From positions 1-42,522 of the forward strand of contig JAFDCJ010000214.1 of NCBI GenBank assembly GCA_019312835.1: 42,522 bases of DNA, given 5' to 3'. Source of the DNA: Deltaproteobacteria bacterium. Its GTDB lineage: Bacteria; Desulfobacterota; Desulfobacteria; Desulfobacterales; JAFDCJ01. The first letter of the stretch is position 1. Every line of letters starts with the position of its first letter. The notes under the pieces were generated by a model, which did not search any database, was not told the origin of the DNA, and worked only from the letters and a program-made list of their open reading frames with translations. Positions 26,758 through 34,465 of the stretch are shown piece by piece. The position numbers and the translations under genes were made by a program.

Positions 26758-27318
26758 ATGAACGCGTCTGTACAGCAACAGGTAATCATCAGCGGCGTAG
26801 GCGGGCAGGGGGTGTTGTTCGTAACGCGCCTGCTGGCCGAAGCTGCGATCAACAAAGGATTGCCGGTATTCACATCGGAAACCCATGGCATGGCCCAACG
26901 GGGCGGAACAGTTTTATCGCATTTCAAAGTGGGGGAGTTCTCCAGCCCGTTGATCCGGCCCCTGCAGGCGGATATTCTGGTGCTGCTGAAAGCTGAAAAT
27001 CTAAAGCAGCACGGCCCTTTTTTGAGGGCAGACGGCTGGGCGGTATCCAACGGTGCCCGAGAGCTGAATGGTGACCCACACATAGCGGTTGAAACTTTAG
27101 ACGCCGATATCCTGGCCCATGAGATTGAAAATCCCAAAGCCGTTAATTTGATCGTGCTTGGGTTTGCGCTGGCCACATCCGAAAAAATCGCCGCGGATAA
27201 CAAGAAGCTTTTTTGTTCGGTGGCAGATATAAAACACGTCCTGCAAAAAAGATTCGGTAAAAATGAGAAGATGCTGAAGGCATCCTTAAAAGCACTGGAG
27301 GCGGGGTATAGGGTGTAA
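26758..27318 (+). CDS. iorB: Indolepyruvate ferredoxin oxidoreductase, beta subunit
   Basis: The 186-residue gamma-type domain of 2-oxoacid:ferredoxin oxidoreductases pairs with IorA to bind CoA and complete the enzyme. Characteristic blocks are GVGGQGVLFVTRLLAEAA (14-31), SETHGMAQRGGTVLSHFKVG (39-58) and the ADILVLLKAEN strand. The start ATG has AAAGGGAAG upstream. The last residues (AGYRV) and the stop codon lie inside the first words of a repeat of the GGTATAAGG/GGTGTAAGG type, so the natural C-terminus may have been altered by it. Confidence 0.95.
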   Translation: MNASVQQQVIISGVGGQGVLFVTRLLAEAAINKGLPVFTSETHGMAQRGGTVLSHFKVGEFSSPLIRPLQADILVLLKAENLKQHGPFLRADGWAVSNGARELNGDPHIAVETLDADILAHEIENPKAVNLIVLGFALATSEKIAADNKKLFCSVADIKHVLQKRFGKNEKMLKASLKALEAGYRV

Positions 27319-27426
27319 GGTAGAAGGTATAAGGTTTAAGGTGTGAGGTCGAAGTGTCAGGTCCCAAGGCATCCCGATTCCTCAATTCAGAGAACCTGAC
27401 ACCTGAGACCTGGCACCTGAAACCTA
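27303..27426. repeat. Word-type palindrome, family E (AGGTGTAAGG / ACCTGACACC)
   Basis: The left arm, starting in the final codons of iorB, repeats GGTATA, GGGTGTAAGG, GGTATAAGG, GGTTTAAGG, GGTGTGAGG and GTGTCAGG. The right arm (about 27392-27426) repeats ACCTGACACC, TGAGACC, TGGCACC and TGAAACC, the complements of the last left-arm words. It lies between the convergent ends of iorB and the acyl-CoA dehydrogenase gene, so it may stop transcription from both sides. Confidence 0.8.
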
Positions 27427-27460
27427 TCAGAGAATAGGCCCATTAACTTCTGAAAATCTG

Positions 27461-28609
27461 TTACAGTTTTCCCAGCAACTCTCTCGATATTACGATTTTT
27501 TCCACCTCCTTGGTTCCCTCATAGATCTCCAGAACTTTAGCGGCGCGATAAAAGCGCTCGATGTCATAGTCGTTGAAGTAGCCGTACCCGCCGTGAAGCT
27601 GGAGGGATTCATCCACCACCGCAACGGCAACATGGCAGGCGAACATCTTGGCCATCGCCGTCAATGTGGTGTTCGGTCTTCCCTGGTCCAGCAGCCAGGC
27701 GGATTTGTAGACCATGGTTCGGGCTGTTTCAACCTGGGTCGCCATATCAGCAATCTTGAATTGGGTCGCCTGGAAAGCGCCCAGGGGACGCCCGAACTGC
27801 TTGCGGCCCTTGACATGTTTGATGGCCATGTCCAGGGCGCCCTGGGCCAATCCGACGCCGTGTCCGGCAACATAGGCCCGGGAATGATCGAAAAATTTCA
27901 TGAGCTGGATGAACCCGTTGCCCTCGACGCCCAGCAGATTCTCTTTGGGCACCCGGACGTTGTTGAAATAGACCGCCGAGGTGTCGGAGGCTCGCAGGCC
28001 CATTTTACCGTGCATGGGATCGGCTTTGTATCCTTCCCGATCCGTCTCAACGATGATAATGCTGTGGCGGGCCGTTTTGCGCTCCTCCTCGGGATCTGTC
28101 AGACAGTAGACCAGCATAAAGGTGCCGACCGTTCCGTTGCCGATCATCACCTTGCTGCCGTTGATCACATAGTCATCCCCATCCCTGACAGCCGTCGTGG
28201 TGGCGGCGGCGGTGTCGCTGCCGGCATCGGGTTCGGTGATGGCAAAGCCCATCACGGCGTCGCCTTCGAACAGGGGCGGCAGCCATTTCTTTTTTTGTTC
28301 TTCGGTTCCAAAAAGAATCAATTCTTCCGCACCAAATGATACCGAGCTGAGTTGTTGACCGATGCCCGGGTCAACTTTCCAGAATTCTTCCAGCACCATG
28401 GCCTGTTCCAGAAAACCCAATCCCGGTCCCCCGTACTCCTCGGGGACGAAAAGCCCGACGAGATCCAGTTCCTTGGCCTTTTTGACGATTTCCGCCGGAT
28501 AGATCTCGTTGATGTCCAGGTCCCGGGCCACATCGGTAAACTCACCCTTGGCAAATTCACGGGCGGCTTGTTGAATAATTTTCTGCTCTTTGGAAAGATC
28601 AAAGTTCAT
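27461..28609 (-). CDS. Acyl-CoA dehydrogenase
   Basis: A 382-residue FAD-dependent acyl-CoA dehydrogenase of normal length that oxidises an acyl-CoA to the 2-enoyl-CoA and passes electrons to ETF. Visible marks are the FAD/substrate block MGFAITEPDAGSD (about 120-132), GRKQFGRPLGAFQ, LHGGYGYFNDYDIERFYRAAKV and the catalytic base E364 in EIYEGTKE. Both signature segments are complete. No etfAB is adjacent. AAAGGA precedes the ATG. The exact substrate is not readable; neighbours point to a branched or aryl-substituted acyl-CoA. Family A and E repeats flank the gene. Confidence 0.95.
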   Translation of the reverse strand: MNFDLSKEQKIIQQAAREFAKGEFTDVARDLDINEIYPAEIVKKAKELDLVGLFVPEEYGGPGLGFLEQAMVLEEFWKVDPGIGQQLSSVSFGAEELILFGTEEQKKKWLPPLFEGDAVMGFAITEPDAGSDTAAATTTAVRDGDDYVINGSKVMIGNGTVGTFMLVYCLTDPEEERKTARHSIIIVETDREGYKADPMHGKMGLRASDTSAVYFNNVRVPKENLLGVEGNGFIQLMKFFDHSRAYVAGHGVGLAQGALDMAIKHVKGRKQFGRPLGAFQATQFKIADMATQVETARTMVYKSAWLLDQGRPNTTLTAMAKMFACHVAVAVVDESLQLHGGYGYFNDYDIERFYRAAKVLEIYEGTKEVEKIVISRELLGKL

Positions 28610-28682
28610 ATCGTTAATCCTTTCTCTTAAAAATCACGATTTTAGTTGTTCCTCATTTACATTGACATTGTGATCATCAACG

Positions 28683-28838
28683 CGAATTTTAAAATCCCAA
28701 ATCTCAAGCACCAAATAACAAATAAATCTCAAACGCCAATATCCAATGACCGAAACCTGATTGCTCTGCGTTTGAGATTTTGAATTTTGATCATTGTAAT
28801 TTATTTGATATTTGGGATTTGTTATTTGGAATTTAAAT
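28683..28838. repeat. Word-type palindrome, family A, second copy
   Basis: The left arm has AAAATCCCAAATCTCAAGC, ACCAAATAACAAATAAATC and AACGCCAATATCCAATGACC. The right arm has the complements (GTTTGAGATTTTGAATTTTG, ATTTGATATTTGGGATTTG, TTATTTGGAATTT). It shares the central CCGAAACC/GGTTTCGG-like feature with the copy at 8897-9044. It lies between the acyl-CoA dehydrogenase and carboxyltransferase genes on the minus strand. Confidence 0.85.
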
Positions 28839-28884
28839 TACCTCTCATACAACTTTTTAACACAGGTAGAACCAAATCCTGCCT

Positions 28885-30447
28885 TCACAACGGAATGTTG
28901 CCATGCCGTTTGTTCGGCTCCGGCCGTTGCTTGTTGGCCAGCATTCTCAGCGCTTTTATGAGCCGGGGCCGGGTTTCGCGCGGTTTGATCACCGAATCCA
29001 CCAGCATGTTGGAGGCCGCATGATAGGGATTGGAGTATTTATAATCGTATTCTGCGATCTTTTGCTGCCTGAGCTCATCCGGATTGTCGGCGGCCTGGAT
29101 TTCCTTGCGGAAAATGAGGTTGACCGCGGCTGTGGTATCGAGCACCACCAGCTGGGCGATGGGCCAGGCCAGCATCAGGTCAACCCCCATTCCAACGCAG
29201 CACATTCCCATCACCGCACCGCCGTATTCCTTGCGCAGGGCCAGGGTGATTTTTGGCACGGTGGCTTCTGAATAGGCATATAACATCTTGGCCCCATGCC
29301 GGATAATGCCGGCGTGCTCCTGGGTTACTCCCGGGAAGTAACCGGGCACATCCACCAGGTTGATCAAGGGAATATTAAAAGCGTCACAAAACCTGATGAA
29401 ACGAGAGGCCTTGTCGGAGGCGTCGACATCGAGGCAGCCGGCTTTGAAACGGGGCTGATTGGCGACAATCCCCACGGAATGACCGTCCAGGCGCGCAAAG
29501 CCGATAATGATATTCGGCGCAAATCGGGGTAAAATTTCGTAAAAGTCCTTGTTATCCACGATGCGTAAAATGACGTCATGCATATCATAGGATTTTTTAA
29601 AGTCGGCCGGCACAATTTTTTCCAGGGTGTCGTCCGTCCGATCAGGATCATCATCGGATGGCACGACGGGGGGCTGCTCATCTTTGTTGGAAGGCAGATA
29701 ACTGAGCAGTTTTTTGATAATCTCAATGCATTCGGCATCGCTGTCGGCCACAAAATGGGCCTGACCGGTGATCTCGCTGTGGACCTTGGCGCCACCGAGC
29801 TCTTCGAGGCTGATGTCCTCGCCGGTAACCGATTTGATAATGGCCGGTCCGGTGATGACCATGTGGCTTTGTCCCTTGACCATGACAATAAAGTCGGTTA
29901 GGGCCGGTGAATAGACCGCCACACCGGCACTGGATCCCATCATGCCGGTAATTTGAGGAATCAGGCCCGAAGCGGCTGTATTGCGATAAAACATGCCGGC
30001 CACCCCCTTGGAGGCGAAAAAACCTTCATGCAGCCGGCCACCGCCGGAATCATTCAGGGCCACCAGAGGAGCTCTGACCTTGATGGCTTCATCCATGATG
30101 CGGCAAATTTTTTGGCCGTGGATCGTGCCGACCGAACCGCCCAGAACCGTCACATCCTGGGCATAGGCGAAAACCAGACGCCCAGCGATGGTTCCGCAGC
30201 CCGTGACGACACCGTCGCCCGGTACCCGCTTTTCCTGCATGCCGAAATCCACCGACTGGCTTTGGGCCAGTTTGTTGACTTCAACAAAACTGTCCGGATC
30301 GAACAGCAGGTCCAAACGCTCGCGGGCGGTCAACTTGCCCCTTTTGTGATGACGCTCCACGGCCTTGGGTCCGCCCCCCATTTTAGCCTTGTTTTCTAAC
30401 TCTCTAAGTCGTTCCAGTTCACTCTGATGGGTCTTGGACTGTGTCAT
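28885..30447 (-). CDS. Acyl-CoA carboxylase carboxyltransferase subunit (PccB/MmdA type)
   Basis: This 520-residue protein has two crotonase-fold halves. It moves a carboxyl group between biotin and an acyl-CoA, as in propionyl-CoA carboxylase or methylmalonyl-CoA decarboxylase. Family blocks are present: RGKLTARERLDLLFD, the first CoA/oxyanion glycine pair (SGGGRLHEG, MMGSSAGVAVYSPALTDF), and the second half with VDVPGYFPGVTQEHAGIIRHGAKMLYAYSEATVPKI and KEYGGAVMGMC. No biotin carboxylase or biotinyl carrier gene is adjacent. I start at ATG 30447 because AAAGG abuts the earlier ATG (30456) but is properly placed for this one. The GTATAC operator overlaps its promoter 35 bases upstream. Confidence 0.94.
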   Translation of the reverse strand: MTQSKTHQSELERLRELENKAKMGGGPKAVERHHKRGKLTARERLDLLFDPDSFVEVNKLAQSQSVDFGMQEKRVPGDGVVTGCGTIAGRLVFAYAQDVTVLGGSVGTIHGQKICRIMDEAIKVRAPLVALNDSGGGRLHEGFFASKGVAGMFYRNTAASGLIPQITGMMGSSAGVAVYSPALTDFIVMVKGQSHMVITGPAIIKSVTGEDISLEELGGAKVHSEITGQAHFVADSDAECIEIIKKLLSYLPSNKDEQPPVVPSDDDPDRTDDTLEKIVPADFKKSYDMHDVILRIVDNKDFYEILPRFAPNIIIGFARLDGHSVGIVANQPRFKAGCLDVDASDKASRFIRFCDAFNIPLINLVDVPGYFPGVTQEHAGIIRHGAKMLYAYSEATVPKITLALRKEYGGAVMGMCCVGMGVDLMLAWPIAQLVVLDTTAAVNLIFRKEIQAADNPDELRQQKIAEYDYKYSNPYHAASNMLVDSVIKPRETRPRLIKALRMLANKQRPEPNKRHGNIPL

Positions 30448-30481
30448 TTTCACCATCCTTTGGTATGGGTTGGACTGAATC

Positions 30482-30511
30482 TGTATACTGTATACAAATC
30501 CGTGCTGTCAA
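30482..30511 (-). promoter_or_regulatory. Promoter and operator of the carboxyltransferase gene (GTATAC site 2)
   Basis: On the minus strand TTGACA (30511-30506) is followed after 18 bases by TATACA (30487-30482). The palindrome TGTATAC-N-GTATACA occupies 30482-30496, covering the -10 box and the adjacent spacer. Transcription would start near 30475, leaving a leader of about 28 bases. A protein bound here should block RNA polymerase. Confidence 0.82.
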
Positions 30512-30530
30512 ATGATAATATGACCCTACC

Positions 30531-30568
30531 GTTCTGGGTTCAGAGGTTCACCGTTCAGGGTTCATCAA
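30531..30568. repeat. Half of a word-type repeat, family G
   Basis: GTTCTGGGTTCAGAGGTTCA followed by CCGTTCAGGGTTCA is the complement of the GAACCTTGAACTCTGAACC words at 11450-11480. Only one arm is present at each place. Confidence 0.6.
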
Positions 30569-30662
30569 TGCCACATACCGCTAAGGGTGCTGTGGTTGAA
30601 CGAATAAGAAATTTCTGTGGAAATTGAAAAAGCAACAAAATAGCACCCCAGGCAATTATGTA

Positions 30663-30733
30663 TTGTGGGAGCGGCTTTCAGCCGCGATTTTTTGTCCGAC
30701 ACCTTAATGTCGGCTGGAAGCCGCTCCCACCCG
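30663..30733. repeat. REP-like hairpin (GTGGGAGCGGCTT)
   Basis: GTGGGAGCGGCTTTCAGCC and GGCTGGAAGCCGCTCCCAC form a near-perfect 19-bp stem. An inner stem, TCCGACA...TGTCGG(C), lies in between. It closely resembles REP elements of other proteobacteria that are mobilised by RAYT transposases. No such transposase is in the window. It sits between the carboxyltransferase promoter and the enoyl-CoA hydratase-like gene; the other parts of the 30448-30863 gap show no gene. Confidence 0.82.
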
Positions 30734-30863
30734 CTGCATAGTTAAGTTGGAATTCTTGGCCTACTCATTGAATAGCATTTGGCGTTAATTTATAGTATAT
30801 AGATTATTAATTTATCTGGATTGGTGGTATTTGCGTGGAGTTGATCAAATAAAGGTAACCGCT

Positions 30864-31661
30864 GTGGACGATAAGCTTCTGTTAATAAAAAAAAGTAAAA
30901 ATGCGTGTACGCTGACCTTAAACCGGCCTGAGAAGAAAAACTCCCTGTCGCCGGATCTGGTTGAGACCCTTTTGGATACTCTTGAAAAACTGGCGACTGA
31001 TGATGAAACGCACGTCGTTGTTTTAAGGGGTACTGGGGACGAGGCCTTTTGCTCCGGTTACGATATCCGGGCTCTGCCGAATAAACTCAGCAATGATCTT
31101 CATGAGAGGTTGAAAACCCTGAATCCGGTGGAGAATCTATTTAAGGCGATTGTCAATTTTCCTTTTCCGGTAATCGCCATGCTCAACGGGGTGGCTTTTG
31201 GCGCGGGATGTGAATTGTCTGTTTGCTGCGACATCCGCACCGGGGCCGATGATATTCGCATGGGGATGCCGCCGGCCAAACTCGGATTGGCCTATCCATG
31301 GACAGGCCTGCAACGTTTCATTCAGGTTCTCGGCCTTAAAAGCACCCGGGAACTCTTTTACACCGGCAGAACCTATGATGGCAACCGTTTAAAAGAGCTC
31401 GGCCTGGTGGATTATTTGCTACCGAGAACCGAGCTGGAAGCCTTCACCTATCAAATAGCTGCCGAAATTGCAGCCAATGCGCCCCTGGCCCTGAAAGGAA
31501 CCAAGCGAATTTTGAATCTTTTGTTAAATTCTAACCCCCCACCTGAACACTGTCGAAGGGAGGCTGAATCCATCACCGAGGCGGCCTTTCTCAGCGATGA
31601 TTTGAAAGAGGGGCGGTTGGCGTTTTTGGAGAAGCGGAAACCAAAGTTCAAGGGGCAGTGA
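30864..31661 (+). CDS. Enoyl-CoA hydratase/isomerase (crotonase) family protein
   Basis: A 265-residue crotonase with oxyanion-hole segments CSGYDIRAL (about 63-71) and GVAFGAGCELSVCCD (109-123). The first acid/base glutamate is E117. The second, normally in x-P-E-x-x-L-G, is replaced: MPPAKLGL has Ala138. A straightforward hydratase is therefore unlikely; isomerases, decarboxylases and thioesterases of the superfamily often keep only one of the two. I start at GTG 30864 because AAAGG lies 8 bases upstream; the longer frame begins at TTG 30831. It is transcribed away from the carboxyltransferase gene and stands alone. Confidence 0.88.
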   Translation: MDDKLLLIKKSKNACTLTLNRPEKKNSLSPDLVETLLDTLEKLATDDETHVVVLRGTGDEAFCSGYDIRALPNKLSNDLHERLKTLNPVENLFKAIVNFPFPVIAMLNGVAFGAGCELSVCCDIRTGADDIRMGMPPAKLGLAYPWTGLQRFIQVLGLKSTRELFYTGRTYDGNRLKELGLVDYLLPRTELEAFTYQIAAEIAANAPLALKGTKRILNLLLNSNPPPEHCRREAESITEAAFLSDDLKEGRLAFLEKRKPKFKGQ

Positions 31662-31686
31662 ATGTTGAATAGCGGATAAAAAAATC

Positions 31687-31802
31687 AACCACGGAGGGAC
31701 ACGGAAAACCACGGAAATTCACAGGAAAAATAATAATATCTTATTAGTTTTCGCTGCAGGCGAAATAATGATCCAGTGTATTTCCGTGAAAAATCCGTGG
31801 TT
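31687..31802. repeat. Word-type palindrome, family B (CCACGGA), copy 1
   Basis: The left arm AACCACGGAGGGACACGGA and ACCACGGAAATTCAC repeats CACGGA. The right arm TTTCCGTGAAAAATCCGTGGTT is the complement. The central hairpin is TTTCGC-TGCAG-GCGAAA (31748-31764). It lies downstream of the crotonase gene and upstream of the rhodanese fusion. The second copy at 38941-39047 shows a compensatory change in the central stem. Confidence 0.87.
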
Positions 31803-31892
31803 AAAAAAGCCTAACTAATTTGACTTTAATGGCTCAAAAAGCATAATAACAAAACATAAAATTAGAAAACTACTTAAATAAAGGAGGCTGTC

Positions 31893-33047
31893 ATGGAGCT
31901 GCAGTCATACAGGGCAGAGGATTTGTTTGAATGGGTTACCGGTGAAGGACATGACTTTACCTTGCTGGATGTGCGCAACAACGAAGAGTTCGGCCGATTT
32001 AAAGTCGAGGGGCCCTATCTGTCAAAAATGATCAACATCCCTTATATGGAATTTATCGAAAAGGAAGCTGAATCCGTGGCCCAGGTTCAAGTCCCCAAGC
32101 AGGAAAGTATCCGCATTGTCTGCGCCAAAGAAGGCTCCGCCAAATATGTTGGTGAAATTCTGGTAAACAATGGGTGGAAGGATGTCAGATATCTGGCGGA
32201 AGGGATTAAATCCTGGGGCAACATGCTCGCCCCGAAACTGGTGGCAGCGCCAAACGGGTATGAGCTTTACCAGTTTATTCGTCCCGGCAAAGCCAGCTGC
32301 AGCTACGGTCTGATTTTTGAAGATGAGATGGCCGTATTTGACCCGTCGCGCAACGCTCAATTTTATCAAGATTTTGCCAATGAACACGGCGCCCGGATTG
32401 TCAAAACCTTTGAAACCCATCTGCAGGCCGACTATATATCCGGCAGCCAGCAGATTTCCACCGCTACGGGGGCCCAGATTGTCGGGCACGCGAACGATTT
32501 TAAAGACGCCACCTTTGAATACAAAAACCTCGATGACCACGAGATTTTTAAATTTTCAAAAGGGGGCCCGGAGATCGAGGCTATCCACATGCCGGGACAC
32601 ACCCCCGGAAGCACCTCCTATCTCATTGACAAGAAATACATGGCGACCGGGGATACGATTTTTATTCTCTCCATCGGTCGTCCCGACCTGGGGGGGATGG
32701 CCGAAGACTGGTCCAAAATGCTTTATAATACCCTTAAAACCAAAATTGCCGAATTAAACGACGACCTCGTTATTTTACCCGGACACTACATCGAATGGGC
32801 CGAGGCCAACGCGCAGCAGATGTTTATCGATACCCTGGGCAGCATCAAAAATAAGAATGCCGATATTTACGGTATCGACAATGAGGCGGATTTTGTCCGC
32901 TTTATCAAAGACAACATGCGTAAGCAACCCGATGAGTACGCCCAGATCCGCAAGGTCAATGCCGGATTACTCGAAGTCGACGATGAAGACCAGGAAATGA
33001 TGGATCTGGGAAAAAATGAATGTGCTGCCAGCATGCATGGCAGATAG
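31893..33047 (+). CDS. Rhodanese domain fused to a metallo-beta-lactamase domain
   Basis: Residues 1-115 form a rhodanese domain with active-site C77 in IVCAKEGSA, which should carry a persulfide. Residues 120-305 are a metallo-beta-lactamase fold of the glyoxalase II/ETHE1 branch. The usual T-H-x-H-x-D-H reads THLQADY: H176 and D180 remain, while the second and third histidines are Q178 and Y181. H236 (MPGHTPGS) and D254 (ATGDTIF) remain. By alignment H176, H236 and D254 are the three mononuclear iron ligands of ETHE1 persulfide dioxygenase, so a one-iron sulfur enzyme is plausible. The C-terminal 70 residues are helical and end in a Cys-containing tail. AAGGAGG precedes the ATG. No sulfur-oxidation genes are adjacent. 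Confidence 0.9.
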   Translation: MELQSYRAEDLFEWVTGEGHDFTLLDVRNNEEFGRFKVEGPYLSKMINIPYMEFIEKEAESVAQVQVPKQESIRIVCAKEGSAKYVGEILVNNGWKDVRYLAEGIKSWGNMLAPKLVAAPNGYELYQFIRPGKASCSYGLIFEDEMAVFDPSRNAQFYQDFANEHGARIVKTFETHLQADYISGSQQISTATGAQIVGHANDFKDATFEYKNLDDHEIFKFSKGGPEIEAIHMPGHTPGSTSYLIDKKYMATGDTIFILSIGRPDLGGMAEDWSKMLYNTLKTKIAELNDDLVILPGHYIEWAEANAQQMFIDTLGSIKNKNADIYGIDNEADFVRFIKDNMRKQPDEYAQIRKVNAGLLEVDDEDQEMMDLGKNECAASMHGR

Positions 33048-33230
33048 TGTCTCCCTTGGGCCAAAAGAAGCGGCAACATCAGTATTAGAACCAAGACTGG
33101 CGGCTAAAGAAGCGTCGTTTTACATCAAACGCCTGGTCTGGGGGAATACCTACCTGATGTTTGACAGGCGGCGTTTTCACGGCGATCTTATCAAAGGAAA
33201 GGGTGACCGCACAGAATTGTTCAGAAACGA

Positions 33231-33842
33231 TCAATCGATGGTGGCTTTTAGTTTTGTCCGGAGGTATTTCTGTTGAGCTGCGTATATCGCTTGAGACAGG
33301 TGCATGTGTCTGGCCATCAAAACGGTGGCTGCCTGTCCTGTCATTTCATAGAGGCCGATTTTGATATCATCAACGCTCCACAATCTTCTTCTTTCAACCT
33401 CATATCCTAACGGCCAGATGACGAGGCTTTCATTTTTGGTTTTTCCGGTTCCGTATCTTTTAATGATGAGCTGAAGCTGCTCTCCAATTTCATTGCACAA
33501 GGGAAAATCGTTAAGGCAGGTATCGGGAGGACCCCGAAAGATATATGCGACTTCGCATAATTGGTTTTTGAAAAAGTATAATTTCACCTCCGGATCATAT
33601 CGCTGATAGCGCGTGAGGTCTTTAATACGATAATTTTCCTTTTTCGTGAATATTCGGAGACCATCGGGCACTGAACTTTCAAGGTATTCCTGGTTGGACA
33701 GCCAGGGCAGTTTTACGAGCGGAAATTTTTTCGAACTATAGCCGTCTATCAGTGTCTCAAAATTTCCAGCGGCCGCATTGATTGAAAACCAGATGGAAGC
33801 CCATACCGTGGCGCAGATTATCTTTAATATGATTATTTTCAT
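33231..33842 (-). CDS. Exported protein of unknown function at the end of the pqi operon
   Basis: A 203-residue protein with a signal peptide (residues 1-25, cleavage likely after INAAA-G). The mature part is mixed alpha/beta with three cysteines (C at about 96, 109 and 115) and no motif I recognise. It starts 5 bases after the pqiC stop, so it is the last gene of the pqiA-pqiA-pqiB-pqiC transcript and probably acts in the periplasm with that system. The ribosome site is weak, consistent with translational coupling. Confidence 0.75.
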   Translation of the reverse strand: MKIIILKIICATVWASIWFSINAAAGNFETLIDGYSSKKFPLVKLPWLSNQEYLESSVPDGLRIFTKKENYRIKDLTRYQRYDPEVKLYFFKNQLCEVAYIFRGPPDTCLNDFPLCNEIGEQLQLIIKRYGTGKTKNESLVIWPLGYEVERRRLWSVDDIKIGLYEMTGQAATVLMARHMHLSQAIYAAQQKYLRTKLKATID

Positions 33843-33847
33843 ATATT

Positions 33848-34465
33848 TTACGGTACCAATCCCAGAACAGCTTCAGCCATTATGGTGCTCAGGGCCGCCA
33901 GTGCTTTGCTCTGGGCAGCGACCAATTCTTCGTACTTTGCTGATGCCAGGGTTTCACGGATGGTGGTGTTTTTGACCAAAAGAAGTTTGTTGTCCTTAAG
34001 ATCTTTAATGCTCCAGGTGGCGTCGATAAAAAATTCTTTGGCCGGCCGGCTGTCGTAGCGGTTGATATTAATCACCACCCGGTGGGTCGGGTGGAAGATA
34101 TTCTCGTGGGTAAAAGGTGCCACCCGTTCAGTGTCCAGCAGCTTTGCGACATTTTGCGCAATCACCGATGCAATGTCTGAGCGAAGGGGGCCGGCCCAGC
34201 GATGGTATTCAGAGAAGCTGACTTCGTTGTTGGCTTCCCGGGTGACAATCTCCGGCCGATCGTTTTCAGCGGGTATTGCAACCGGCCCGATGGCAAGGGC
34301 CACATCACGGGGCAGGGCCTTGTCCATGGCTGTCTGCTCAACCGGCTGCAGGGTGTAAAATTTGGCGGGTGGCGTTCTGCCGCCGCACGCGGTAAGGAGT
34401 AACATACCAGCACCTATCGTCACACATACCATCCGCCTTAATTTCACGTTGTTTATGTCTATCAT
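33848..34465 (-). CDS. pqiC: PqiC/YmbA-family outer-membrane lipoprotein
   Basis: The 205-residue protein has a lipoprotein signal ending LLLTAC, with lipidated Cys27, followed by an ABC-transport-auxiliary lipoprotein domain (PPAKFYTLQP, AIGPVAIPAENDRPEIVTR, WAGPLRSDIASVIAQNVA). PqiC anchors the PqiB tunnel to the outer membrane. Its ATG overlaps the pqiB stop by four bases, which shows translational coupling. An ATG 11 codons later would still leave a signal peptide. Confidence 0.9.
   Translation of the reverse strand: MIDINNVKLRRMVCVTIGAGMLLLTACGGRTPPAKFYTLQPVEQTAMDKALPRDVALAIGPVAIPAENDRPEIVTREANNEVSFSEYHRWAGPLRSDIASVIAQNVAKLLDTERVAPFTHENIFHPTHRVVININRYDSRPAKEFFIDATWSIKDLKDNKLLLVKNTTIRETLASAKYEELVAAQSKALAALSTIMAEAVLGLVP

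Noticed and set aside
27143-27385. Minus-strand frame with repeated PYTF/PYT residues
   Set aside because: It is the translation of the GGTATAAGG words of the family E repeat, overlapping iorB.
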